From the NCBI RefSeq assembly GCF_020042345.1, contig NZ_CP083387.1, forward strand, positions 992,001 to 1,056,000: DNA of 64,000 nucleotides, given 5' to 3'. Every line of letters begins with the position of its first letter. Positions within the stretch are counted from its first letter, which is position 1. The translations under genes and the position numbers were made by a program. Shown here piece after piece: positions 32,699 to 42,054 of the stretch. The notes under the pieces were generated by a model, which was given only the letters and a program-made list of their open reading frames with translations, was not told the DNA's origin and did not search any database. The stretch comes from Arachidicoccus terrestris (lineage in GTDB: Bacteria > Bacteroidota > Bacteroidia > Chitinophagales > Chitinophagaceae).

Positions 32699-35578
32699 CT
32701 AATTATTTTGAACAGGTAATTTTCCTTCAAACATATAATGCCCCGATCCCCTTTCTAACAAGGCGGCTCCACTGCTGTCTGATAATCCCCGGGGTGTCCT
32801 CCCCGCCTCTTTGATCTCCCTGAGTCCCTCCGGAAAATGTAACCGGGCCGTCGTCCCGGCTGGAATCCTGACCTCCCACTGCCATTTGCCGCCGGCTTTC
32901 TGCCACCAGCTACCGATCGGGCCATAAGGGCACTGATACACCGCCTTCACATAATTCAAGTGACCCTCAATATCGGGAGCGAGGCGAATCTTCTTAAAAC
33001 CGGTCGCCCTGTCGTCGCTTCGGATGCCGGCCTGGTTCTCGTACAACCAGATTAGTAGATCTCCCAGCAGCATTACATGATTTTGAGAGTTCATCGCCGG
33101 GTTGGCTGTGTTGCCATTCCAGAGTTCCCAGATCGTCGTCGCGCCACGGTCCACCATATATCCCCAACCCGGGTAGGTCCTGTTGGCGGCTATCTTCAAT
33201 GCCAGATCATTACGGCCATAGCGGCTAAGCGTTCTAAGCAGCCATTGGATACCGATAACCCCTGAACTGATATGATTATCGTAGGTGACAGCGGTTTTAT
33301 GAACGATCTGTCTGAATATTTTTTGTACATCTCCGGGCGCTGCCAGACCAAAAGCCAAGGCCAGCAGGTTTCCGGTAACGGTATTATTACCATAATAACC
33401 TTCATTTGCATGAAAGTAGCTATGATTAAAGGCTGTTTTCATCTCCCGGGCCATGGGAGCGAATATAGCCGTATCCTGCACAGTCCCGTTCAGCGGGGCA
33501 AACAGGCTCATCAGCTGCAGGTCGTGATAGAATGTAGCGGTAGCGATCAGTCCGCCCGGTGTAATTTTAGCTGGGTTACTGCTATGGATCACCTTCAGAG
33601 AATCAGGCGGCACACACCAGTCACCATAACTGTCCCGGTCCATCAGGCCATTTTTTGCATATTTATGATGCATATACCGGATCCAGGTTTTCATAGAGCT
33701 ATAGTGGCGGCGGATCACGGCCGAATCACCATACTGATGGTATAACATATCCGCTACGGTCAGATAAGTGGAAGGCCAGGTCACATCATCCTTATAATAC
33801 ATCCAGAAACTGGGGGCTACATCCGGTATGCTGCCCGTTATCAATTGGGCATCCTGGATATCCTGCAGCCATTTATCATATAAAAGCTGATTATGAAAGG
33901 CAAAACTCTCACCGTAGGCACCCGTGGTCCGGTCGCCGAGCCAGGGCTGCCGCTCATTGCGCTGGGGACAATCTACCGGCATGCCTTTATAGTTGGATTT
34001 GATGCCCCATACGGCATTTTTATAGATCTGATTGATGGTCGTATCAGAACATTTAAAATAACCACTCTCGGACAAATCATCATAGATGACTTCACCGGTA
34101 AATTTCTCCAGCAGATTATTTTTAAATGCAGCGGGACTGCCGGGATAACCTTTCACCTCGACATATCTAAACCCGTGATAGGTAAATGTCGGGGACCAGC
34201 TTTCCTTTTTTGTTCCCTTGATAATATAATGATCTGTTGACCTGGCATCTCTCAGATTAGCGGTATACAGACGGTATCCCTCACTTTCTTTTACAACACT
34301 TTCCGCGAACCGGAGCCGGATCGTATCTCCCTTATGACCGCTTCCGTCCAGTTGCATTTTTAACCATCCGGCCATATTCTGGCCCATGTCCAGAATAAAG
34401 CTGCTGTCAGGTGCATCCGCAGACCGCAACACCTTTACGGGGCGGATGCGCTGCATGATTTTCATCAGCGGGTTAAACTGCGCGGTCCACTTTCCGGCTG
34501 GCGCCTCAACCAGCTCCGCTGCGCGCCAGAGACCGGCCTCAGGGTCATAACCCGGCTGGTCCCAGCCGGTGAGTTCCATTCCGGCATCATAGAGCGCTCC
34601 GTCGTATTCATTATTGTTTCTGATGGGACCTTTTCCTGTAAGCTGCCAGCTGGCATCACTGACAATATTTTCGACACTGCCGTCTGCATAACTGATCCGC
34701 AGCTGAAAATAGAGTTTGGGAAAGCCAAAACTGCGCCATTTCCAGGGTTTATAATCCTGGCGCATGGCAAAAAAGCGCCCACTGCCCAGTACGACACCCA
34801 CCGCATTATCACCGGTACGCAAGAGCTCTGTTACATCCAGTGCGTTGTATAAAACCGTCTTGGTATAATCTGTCGGCGCAGGTGCCAGCACGGCGTCTCC
34901 CGCTTTTTTGCCGTTAATATGAAGTTCATACAGGCCGAGTCCGCTGATGTAAGCTATAGCGCTTTTTATCTGTTTATCCGTCTTAAACGTTTTTCTCAGA
35001 TAACGGGCAGATAATACCGGAAACTTGGTAACACGGTCCCAGCCGAAGGGATGATCATATCCAATCCAGCTGCCCAGCTGATCGGAAAATTTCAAAAAGC
35101 CCATACGCCAGTGTTCCGGCCGGCTCCACCCCGAGTTGCCCTTAGTTGTCCAGATACGTACCCGCCAGAAAAGCTCCTGAAAACTGCCGGGGGCTTTGCC
35201 GCCGTAGGGAATCTGGAATTGTTCGTCAGAGATTACTTTTTTGCTGTCCCAATAGTCAGGATGTCCGTTTTCCAGTGCCTCAAGGCTCGTGGCCACCTGG
35301 ATCTGGTAGGCCGTCTGTAAAACCTGTTTCACCTGTTCACCGGCCGTGATCTGCCACCCAAAACGAGGCGCCTGATCCAGGTTTAGTGGACGGACCTGAT
35401 AATTACAACGAAGATGCCTGACCTGGATAAGACCGTCGCTGCCAGCCCTGCCTGCTTCCGCCCTGCCGGTAACAGGCAGGGCCAGCCATACAATAATCAT
35501 ACAGAACAGGCTCGTCAAAAGTGAAAGAACATTTTTGATACGATGCAGCGGTTCATATGTAAATGCATTACGGTTCAA
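32699..35578 (-). CDS. GH78 family alpha-L-rhamnosidase (canonical, 2)
   Basis: 959 residues with the full GH78 order. The N-terminal fibronectin-like domain starts VRHLRCNYQVRPLNLDQAPRF; the sandwich holds WIGYDHPFGWDR; FTYHGFRYVEVKG precedes the barrel. The catalytic loop VDCPQRNERQPWLGD provides Asp536, Glu542 and Asp549, matching active GH78 enzymes such as BsRhaB. A C-terminal sandwich ends near WEVRIPAGTTARLHFPEG. The start is TTG at 35578; no in-frame ATG lies upstream of the signal sequence, and the first internal ATG (35500) would cut into it. Exported. It follows the GH2 gene by 19 bp. It differs clearly from the other two rhamnosidases, suggesting a separate linkage. Confidence 0.92.
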   Translation of the reverse strand: MNRNAFTYEPLHRIKNVLSLLTSLFCMIIVWLALPVTGRAEAGRAGSDGLIQVRHLRCNYQVRPLNLDQAPRFGWQITAGEQVKQVLQTAYQIQVATSLEALENGHPDYWDSKKVISDEQFQIPYGGKAPGSFQELFWRVRIWTTKGNSGWSRPEHWRMGFLKFSDQLGSWIGYDHPFGWDRVTKFPVLSARYLRKTFKTDKQIKSAIAYISGLGLYELHINGKKAGDAVLAPAPTDYTKTVLYNALDVTELLRTGDNAVGVVLGSGRFFAMRQDYKPWKWRSFGFPKLYFQLRISYADGSVENIVSDASWQLTGKGPIRNNNEYDGALYDAGMELTGWDQPGYDPEAGLWRAAELVEAPAGKWTAQFNPLMKIMQRIRPVKVLRSADAPDSSFILDMGQNMAGWLKMQLDGSGHKGDTIRLRFAESVVKESEGYRLYTANLRDARSTDHYIIKGTKKESWSPTFTYHGFRYVEVKGYPGSPAAFKNNLLEKFTGEVIYDDLSESGYFKCSDTTINQIYKNAVWGIKSNYKGMPVDCPQRNERQPWLGDRTTGAYGESFAFHNQLLYDKWLQDIQDAQLITGSIPDVAPSFWMYYKDDVTWPSTYLTVADMLYHQYGDSAVIRRHYSSMKTWIRYMHHKYAKNGLMDRDSYGDWCVPPDSLKVIHSSNPAKITPGGLIATATFYHDLQLMSLFAPLNGTVQDTAIFAPMAREMKTAFNHSYFHANEGYYGNNTVTGNLLALAFGLAAPGDVQKIFRQIVHKTAVTYDNHISSGVIGIQWLLRTLSRYGRNDLALKIAANRTYPGWGYMVDRGATTIWELWNGNTANPAMNSQNHVMLLGDLLIWLYENQAGIRSDDRATGFKKIRLAPDIEGHLNYVKAVYQCPYGPIGSWWQKAGGKWQWEVRIPAGTTARLHFPEGLREIKEAGRTPRGLSDSSGAALLERGSGHYMFEGKLPVQNN

Positions 35579-35597
35579 AACATCGGATAATTAGGGT

Positions 35598-38500
35598 TTA
35601 AGAATTTGTGGGTGCACCAAAAATAAAATATAGTGTCAGGGGCTTAGCATAGTCCTTGGCTTTCCCGTAATCATAATACATATTTTTTCTGCCGGAGGGG
35701 CCCATGTTTTCCGGAACCTGCGATTTGGTGCCAATCGGATCGATCCCGTGCATAAATGAAATATTTCCGGCCGGAAATTTAGGGGCCGTATTATAGGGCT
35801 TCTTGGGCGACTCCGGCGTATACAGTCTCAGGAACACATCTTCACTACCGCAGAGGACCGTTATGGGAAGCGTCCGGGTTTGAAGCTGCATCCAGTAAAG
35901 ATTTGAGAAATACCCTTTAAACTCCGGATACACCATTTTGGGATTATTCTCTCCGGTAATGGTATTATTGTAGGCGTTTTCCCACCGACCTAAATAAACA
36001 CCTTCCATACGGTTTTTCCAGACCCTGTAGGGGCCGGCGCCCATACGGGTGACACCGGTGACCAGGTTTTCGGGAAAATCAAAACTTACACCTAAATAGT
36101 CATAATCGTATTGATGGGGAAAATAACCGATATCCATTTTTAGCACGCCATCCGGATAGATCACCCAGGTCAGCCGCTGCAGATCGCTTTGCTTTTCAAA
36201 ACCAGCCTGAAGCACTATGGAATCCTTCTTGTTTTCAAGAGTAAAATTTTTAAGTTTCGATTCCCCTTCGCAAAGAACGGGACCGTTATTAAAAGGAATT
36301 TCCCGGCCTGCGATCAGCACTTTTTCCAGCAGGCCGGTCTGTCGGTTAAACTGATAGCTAAAAGCTTTACGGGATGCTTTCCCGGCGGGCCCCTGAATGA
36401 CGAAACGATCAGCCGCCTGGTCAATTTTCCAGTCACCGGCCGGTTCGGTCGGTGACACTTCGGCTAACTTCAATTCTTTTAAAACAGCAGTCGATTTCCA
36501 GCCGGGCGTATGGATCGGATAAGTTTTAATCAGTACGATATTACTGTGCGAATCACGGATCGTTAATCTGAGATAATCCGCCTGCTCAAAATCTGCGGGA
36601 AGATCCAGCTGCAGATGCCCCCACTTATGCGGTGCCACATCAGGCAACGCCTGAGCGTTTACCAGACCGCTGTCCAGCACCTTCGCCCTGGAAACGGTCG
36701 CACTGTAATCGGCAGACAGCTGGTTAAAGCCGGCAGCTTTGTCCCTGATTGAAGGAGCACCGCCACTCATCAAGGCCCACTGGTAGGTCAGTTGCTTTAA
36801 ATTGGTATAGTCGTAGCGGTTTTCTATCCGGAACCGGCCGTCAAAAGCCGGCGTGATCTCCCGGTGTTCAATAAAGACCGGTGACCAGACCTCTTTGATC
36901 GCATAGTAACTGCCTTCTTTCTCATGATAGGGTCCGACAATACCATCAGGCCCGTGGTCGCCATCTGCGTCCAGCAGCCCGCCTTTATCGGTTCTGACGA
37001 CCGCTTCGTCAGCGAAAACCCAAAGGAACCCACCGGCTGATAAAGGGTTAGTCCACATTGCACGCCAGTAATCTCCCAGTCCTGCCCCCAGCCCGCCATC
37101 GTATAGACCATGCAGGAACTCCGTGGGAAAAGTAATCTCATGACCATGCAAATGTGTCCCGTTACCATAGTCATAGTTAATATAATGCTGCGTGTCCATA
37201 TGTCCGAAAATGGCCCAGGGATGGATGAGCGGACGTTTCTGCAGATCATAGTCTGCAAACAGATGATCCAGATCAAAATTAAAGCCGCCCTCATTTCCAT
37301 TATCCCACATAATGATACTGGGATGGTTCTCGTCTTTGACGATCATCTCCCCTACCAGTTTGGAGCCCACTTCTGTATCATAGTTATGATGCCAACCCGT
37401 CAGTTCATCCAGCACGAATAGCCCCAGCGAATCACAGGCATCCAAAAAGTGATCATCGGGCGGGTAATGAGACATGCGGACCGAATTCATGTTCATGTCT
37501 TTTAGCATAAGCACATCCCCGATACTTAACGCCTTGCTGGTCGTCCTGCCGGTACTGGGCCAGAAACTGTGGTGATTCACCCCTTTAAATTTTATTTTAA
37601 TGCCGTTAACATAGATACCGTCTCTGGGCCTCACTTCCACAGTCCTGAAGCCGATTTTCTTTTCCACTTCATGCACCACCTGACCATTGATCAGCGCCTG
37701 CACCCTTAGGGTATACAGATGAGGCGTTTCAGGGGTCCATGGCTGTATTTCATTCCCGTAATGGCCCTTGATTTCAAATACTTTCAGGTTCTGCCCGGCC
37801 GGCTGTGCAATAACATCCTGCGGCCGGTTATCCCGGCGACTGATCGCTCCACTTAACTGAGAGCCGATCTGATGGCCCTTGCTATCCAGTAACTGGCCGC
37901 GTAACTGTAACCCACTGGCCTGATCCGCTATATTCTTGCCCGGAAGATCAATATGCACCAGTGCATTAAAATCACCATTTCCTTTCGCATCGACTGAGAC
38001 ACGGTTAATAAAAGTAGGCGGTAAGGCTTCCAGATAAACCGGCCGGAAAATTCCGCCGAAGATCCAGAAATCCCCTTTTCTTTCGGCCTTATTCACCGAT
38101 GGGTTCGCGGAGTTCTTGGCAACGGTCACTTCCAGCTTATTGGCCTTCCCGTAACGTAGCAGTCGGGAAATATCATAGCGGAATGTATAAAATGCCCCCT
38201 GATGAACAGGACCGGCTGACTGACCATTGATTTTAACATCGGCGTCTGTCATAACGCCGTCAAATACGATCCTGACCACTTTCCCTTTCCAGGAAGAAGG
38301 CACCTTAAATTCATGGCGGTAAATACCTTTCTCATTGATCCGCAAACTGTCTTTATCCAACCCATAATTATAACTGCCAAACCCCTGTAATTCCCAGTTA
38401 GACGGTACGGCAATTTTCGTCCACTTCCCACTATTTTGACCCGCTGTACAATAGAAATCCCAGGGCACCGTATGATCGCTACCTGTACCTGACAGCATCA

Positions 38501-38624
38501 AAACGGACGTCTGACTTGCGCTGTTAGGGGTATGCTGGCGGGATTGCGCCTTTAGCCCGGCAGTCGTCACCAGAACAAAGGCAGTAAGTACACTTAACGG
38601 CCGATATAGCTTCTTTATATTCAT
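35598..38624 (-). CDS. GH2 family glycosidase (beta-galactosidase-like, long form)
   Basis: 1008 residues with a signal peptide (LSVLTAFVLVTTAGLKAQ). The sugar-binding domain has AVPSNWELQGFGSYNYG; the barrel has NSVRMSHYPPDDHFLDACDS, acid/base Glu445 in MWDNGNEGGFN and nucleophile Glu502 in FPTEFLHGLYDGG. After the barrel comes an Ig domain and a Bgal_small-like region (TRMGAGPYRVWKNRMEGVYL). GH2 members of this shape in pectin loci include beta-galactosidases and enzymes for other beta-linked sugars. Its neighbours are an SGNH acetylesterase upstream and GH78 downstream, so it probably works on deacetylated side chains. The substrate is uncertain. Confidence 0.88.
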   Translation of the reverse strand: MNIKKLYRPLSVLTAFVLVTTAGLKAQSRQHTPNSASQTSVLMLSGTGSDHTVPWDFYCTAGQNSGKWTKIAVPSNWELQGFGSYNYGLDKDSLRINEKGIYRHEFKVPSSWKGKVVRIVFDGVMTDADVKINGQSAGPVHQGAFYTFRYDISRLLRYGKANKLEVTVAKNSANPSVNKAERKGDFWIFGGIFRPVYLEALPPTFINRVSVDAKGNGDFNALVHIDLPGKNIADQASGLQLRGQLLDSKGHQIGSQLSGAISRRDNRPQDVIAQPAGQNLKVFEIKGHYGNEIQPWTPETPHLYTLRVQALINGQVVHEVEKKIGFRTVEVRPRDGIYVNGIKIKFKGVNHHSFWPSTGRTTSKALSIGDVLMLKDMNMNSVRMSHYPPDDHFLDACDSLGLFVLDELTGWHHNYDTEVGSKLVGEMIVKDENHPSIIMWDNGNEGGFNFDLDHLFADYDLQKRPLIHPWAIFGHMDTQHYINYDYGNGTHLHGHEITFPTEFLHGLYDGGLGAGLGDYWRAMWTNPLSAGGFLWVFADEAVVRTDKGGLLDADGDHGPDGIVGPYHEKEGSYYAIKEVWSPVFIEHREITPAFDGRFRIENRYDYTNLKQLTYQWALMSGGAPSIRDKAAGFNQLSADYSATVSRAKVLDSGLVNAQALPDVAPHKWGHLQLDLPADFEQADYLRLTIRDSHSNIVLIKTYPIHTPGWKSTAVLKELKLAEVSPTEPAGDWKIDQAADRFVIQGPAGKASRKAFSYQFNRQTGLLEKVLIAGREIPFNNGPVLCEGESKLKNFTLENKKDSIVLQAGFEKQSDLQRLTWVIYPDGVLKMDIGYFPHQYDYDYLGVSFDFPENLVTGVTRMGAGPYRVWKNRMEGVYLGRWENAYNNTITGENNPKMVYPEFKGYFSNLYWMQLQTRTLPITVLCGSEDVFLRLYTPESPKKPYNTAPKFPAGNISFMHGIDPIGTKSQVPENMGPSGRKNMYYDYGKAKDYAKPLTLYFIFGAPTNS

Positions 38625-38666
38625 GTAATTTCTATTTTCTATGTTCTTTTTCGCATGGTCCTGTGC

Positions 38667-40166
38667 TTACTTCAGCACTACGCCGGCATAAGGGCTGTCG
38701 GTCCTGAACGGCACAGCCGGCAGCCCGGCCTTATTAAAAAAATCAGGTTGCGCTGTTTCTGTCCAGGCAAATCTTGCCGCTGCGGGATGTAGTACTTCCT
38801 TACTGGTCAATTCAATATGGTCACCTGTAATGACCGCCCTGGCAGGAAAAAATTGTCCATCCCGTCCCGCCAGCTCAAAATAATTCAGCGGGCCGCCGTC
38901 TTTAGCGACCAGGCCTCCACCCGTATGCGTAAAATAAAGCGTCATTTTATTGCCATCGACCGCATGACGCCGATAGACAGGACCGCTGTATTCCACAGGT
39001 TTTTTATAGGTCTTAGCCAGCGCAATGGCAGCCAGGCGCTCACCCACCGCCCATTTGCCCGGTGGATGTATGTTCTTAAGGTTGTCCGGCAAATCTGTCG
39101 TGACTGCCATACCGGTTTGTGGGATCTGTAAACATAATGCCTGCGCCTCCCAGAATTTAGGCAAGGTATACTGCGTTAAAGGATAATCACCTTTATTACT
39201 GCCATAATAAAAAGGCGCAATCTGCACATAATAAAACGGCAATTGCTGATCCCCCCACTCTGTGCGCCACTGACGGATCAGGGCCTGCATTTTAAAAGCG
39301 TACTGCAGGCTATCGTTCATAAAACAATTGGTCTCTCCCTGATACCATAAAAATCCCCGGATCGTAAAAGGCGCCAATGTTTGCACCAAGGTAGGATAAA
39401 ATTTGCCTGGCCGGCTGTAATCAAAGTAAAGCTGATCGCTGGCAGGATCAATAGCTGTAATCTGCCCTGCTAACCAGGGCTCTATGGCACTGCCGGGAAT
39501 CGCGTTAGCGATCATGCCAATGGGTACATGCAGTTCCTTATAGAGTTTGCGGGCAAAGAAATAAGCGGCGGCTGAAAATGAGCGAAGCGCAGAATCTTCT
39601 GCCACCGACCACCCTTCATGCGCCGGGTGCCGTTTTGCCATCGCCTTTCTGAGTCCCAGGAAGATCCGGATCTGATCATTATGCGCATACTGAAGCTCGT
39701 CTACCGGTGAATGCGAAAAGCCTTCAGGGGGCGCTACTTTAGTCACCTTACTGTTTTTGCGCATGGTATATTCCATATTGGATTGCCCGGAACAGAGCCA
39801 GACTTCACCGGTCAGAATGCCATGCAATACAATCCTGTTGCTCCCTTCAATGATCATGTCAGCCGGGCGGGCGGAGGCAGCCATCGGCTTCAGCGTCACC
39901 ATCCAGTTGCCTGATCCGTCTGCCATGGCACGCACCTGTTGGCCCCGGAAACGCACGGTTATTTTTTCCAATGGTGCTGCCTGCCCCCAGATAGCGACAG
40001 GCTTATTTCTTTGCAGTACCATATTATGACCAATCACCTGGGGTAAGCTAACAGCTGCATGAGCGGCACCGGCCAGGCTCATACACAACAAGGCCAGCGC
40101 ACCGCAAACGCCATTGCGCACGTAACTTATATGCTGTAGGATCGCTTTATTTTTTATCTGTATCAT
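38667..40166 (-). CDS. SGNH-type sialate/pectin O-acetylesterase (SASA family)
   Basis: 499 residues with a signal peptide (LALLCMSLAGAAHAAV). An N-terminal beta-domain (VIGHNMVLQRNKPVAIWGQA) precedes the SASA catalytic domain: nucleophile Ser129 in CSGQSNMEYTM, the block FLWYQGETNCF, and the C-terminal Asp/His pair in DLPDNLKNIHPPGK. The family is named for sialate acetylesterases, but in plant-glycan loci such enzymes remove acetyl groups from pectin or hemicellulose. Its ATG shares the final A of the upstream gene's TAA stop, so translation is probably coupled. Deacetylation would expose side chains to the neighbouring GH2. Confidence 0.88.
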   Translation of the reverse strand: MIQIKNKAILQHISYVRNGVCGALALLCMSLAGAAHAAVSLPQVIGHNMVLQRNKPVAIWGQAAPLEKITVRFRGQQVRAMADGSGNWMVTLKPMAASARPADMIIEGSNRIVLHGILTGEVWLCSGQSNMEYTMRKNSKVTKVAPPEGFSHSPVDELQYAHNDQIRIFLGLRKAMAKRHPAHEGWSVAEDSALRSFSAAAYFFARKLYKELHVPIGMIANAIPGSAIEPWLAGQITAIDPASDQLYFDYSRPGKFYPTLVQTLAPFTIRGFLWYQGETNCFMNDSLQYAFKMQALIRQWRTEWGDQQLPFYYVQIAPFYYGSNKGDYPLTQYTLPKFWEAQALCLQIPQTGMAVTTDLPDNLKNIHPPGKWAVGERLAAIALAKTYKKPVEYSGPVYRRHAVDGNKMTLYFTHTGGGLVAKDGGPLNYFELAGRDGQFFPARAVITGDHIELTSKEVLHPAAARFAWTETAQPDFFNKAGLPAVPFRTDSPYAGVVLK

Positions 40167-42013
40167 TATTGAGCCTCCGAGGTCTTGAGCGATGTGATAT
40201 AATAAGCAGCTTCCTTGTCTATCTTGCCCGCATCCGGCAAGTCATCCTCAGGATCAGTCGGTGTATCCGCATTAGGAAATCTTCTGACATCTCCTGTCCT
40301 GAAGCAGATCCGGCTGATTTCATGTACGGGGGCAAAGAACAGGTTCCGCATTTTATCCTCTCCATTGATGTTCACTGTATAGAAACGGCTAGCGGTATTG
40401 AGTGAAACCCTGATATGATATACTTTACCGGCATCATAATGCATGATCTCTTTATTGCGGTAGCCTGCTTTTGTATAAAAAGAGCCCAGGCTATCCAGAC
40501 TCAGCCGAACGGCGGCAGCACCTACGTTGTTCTGAAACTCAATATCCAGATGGCCATGATCATTTTGACCGGCAATAAGTGTGAACTCCGCTACAAGCTG
40601 CCTGGAAGCGGGAATCACCCTGGTCGCTTTGGCATAGTCAAAATGGTCCGCATCTTTCAACGCCAGCGCTTTGTTGCCATCTTTCATCTTCACGATCCTG
40701 ACAGGTGCCATGAGCGGACTAAAATAATTCCATTGTTTAAGCTCCTTGCCATCGGGCATGTCGTTAAACACTTCATTGGCCTGGCCCGCAGGCTGATCTG
40801 TAACGGGCACGGGAATATCAGCGACCCACATATCTTCTTTATTCATGCTGTAGGTCACCCAGAGATCTCCCCCGGGCACACGGCCATTCCCTTCTACAAT
40901 TCCTCTGGTATATTGCGGCCCATAGGACTTATAGGCTCCGCCATAGCGCATGGACGTAATCTCCCCGTTCACCAGCATTAAATTGGTATAATTGAGCCCG
41001 TCCTCACTGGTAGAGATCGCCAGCGGCCACCGGAATTCCGAAGGATTATATACCGTCGCGTATTTACCGTCACTGGTGCGCTGGCCCCAGATCTTCGCGT
41101 TCGCATTCACAAAGCCGGGCGCACGTACCGCATTTTCAGGCCAGCTGTGGCCACCATCCTTACTGATAGCCGTCAGGGCATATTTCCAGAGCCCCACTAC
41201 TCTTCCGTCGGGAAGATGGTAAAAACTGAAGGCTTTATAATTCTTTTTTAAAGGGATTAGAGGATCTTTCCGATCTGTTTCTTCCTCCCATTGCATCATC
41301 ATCAGCGGATCTTTCATGAGTTCTTCACAACCCGCTACAAACCCTTTGTCTTTACTTTCCTTATAAAAAGGATAAGACGTATTTTCAGCGGTCCATCCCG
41401 GGTTATAATGAATAAAATAAATGGGGCCCCAGCTGCCATCTTTGTATACCTCCCGGACCACGCGGCCAATACCTTTTCCGTCATTCGGATCATCATGGGC
41501 ATGCAGCACGATGCCGTAGAAACCGAGCACAAAAAGACGCCCTGATTTCGTCACGTAAAAACCCATGCGCTGATGCATCACTGCATCCAGATTTTTAGCC
41601 TCCCCTTCAACACCCGGTTTGGTGGTTCCATCCGGGATCCGGTAAATCGGAAATACAACTTTGGGTTGTGTCCAGTCCTTGCCATCCTTTGATGTCAACA
41701 ACAGTGTCTGGCCGGGAGGGACGCTTTCTCCCACTTCATCGCTCAGGTACTCAACATAAAACTGGTTATTCCAATAGGCCATCATCGGCTGATGATTGTA
41801 AGTCCAGCCATATCCCTCGGCCATTTCGGGATGTTGCCTGTTGGCCCGGAAGATCTGTTGATTATGTACGCCGATCGCCATAGGCAGGCGGCCATCATGA
41901 TAATCTACATTTACCTGCCTTTTACCTGTGTAATGGACGGTATCCTGCGCCTTTAATTGTAGCGTAAGGACACCGGCGAAAATAGAACCTGCAATTATTA
42001 TACTTCTTATCAT
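40166..42013 (-). CDS. Secreted beta-propeller with C-terminal sandwich, GH145/PL27-like
   Basis: 615 residues with a signal peptide ending LQLKAQD. The first ~410 residues form a propeller with Asp-box-like repeats (TSKDGKDWTQP, ISKDGGHSWPEN, TSEDGLNYTNL). Strong blocks are GVHNQQIFRANRQHPEMAEG, GWTYNHQPMMAYWNNQFYV and ATVYNPSEFRWPLAISTS. These resemble the superfamily that includes GH145 and PL27, which act on alpha-L-rhamnosyl-glucuronate in arabinogalactans and use an active-site His; His residues in GVHNQQ and YNHQP are candidates. The last ~170 residues look like a lectin-type sandwich (HGHLDIEFQNNVGAAAVRLSL). Family placement is from memory. A role in opening a rhamnose-uronate bond is plausible. 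Confidence 0.55.
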   Translation of the reverse strand: MIRSIIIAGSIFAGVLTLQLKAQDTVHYTGKRQVNVDYHDGRLPMAIGVHNQQIFRANRQHPEMAEGYGWTYNHQPMMAYWNNQFYVEYLSDEVGESVPPGQTLLLTSKDGKDWTQPKVVFPIYRIPDGTTKPGVEGEAKNLDAVMHQRMGFYVTKSGRLFVLGFYGIVLHAHDDPNDGKGIGRVVREVYKDGSWGPIYFIHYNPGWTAENTSYPFYKESKDKGFVAGCEELMKDPLMMMQWEEETDRKDPLIPLKKNYKAFSFYHLPDGRVVGLWKYALTAISKDGGHSWPENAVRAPGFVNANAKIWGQRTSDGKYATVYNPSEFRWPLAISTSEDGLNYTNLMLVNGEITSMRYGGAYKSYGPQYTRGIVEGNGRVPGGDLWVTYSMNKEDMWVADIPVPVTDQPAGQANEVFNDMPDGKELKQWNYFSPLMAPVRIVKMKDGNKALALKDADHFDYAKATRVIPASRQLVAEFTLIAGQNDHGHLDIEFQNNVGAAAVRLSLDSLGSFYTKAGYRNKEIMHYDAGKVYHIRVSLNTASRFYTVNINGEDKMRNLFFAPVHEISRICFRTGDVRRFPNADTPTDPEDDLPDAGKIDKEAAYYITSLKTSEAQ

Positions 42014-42054
42014 TGTATGAACCCGTATTTATGGATAGCCGTAGCGGCCTGTCT

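Noticed and set aside
35500-35578. Internal ATG at 35500 as start of the GH78 gene
   Set aside because: It would remove the charged N-terminal part of the signal peptide; the TTG at 35578 keeps a normal signal and short spacing.
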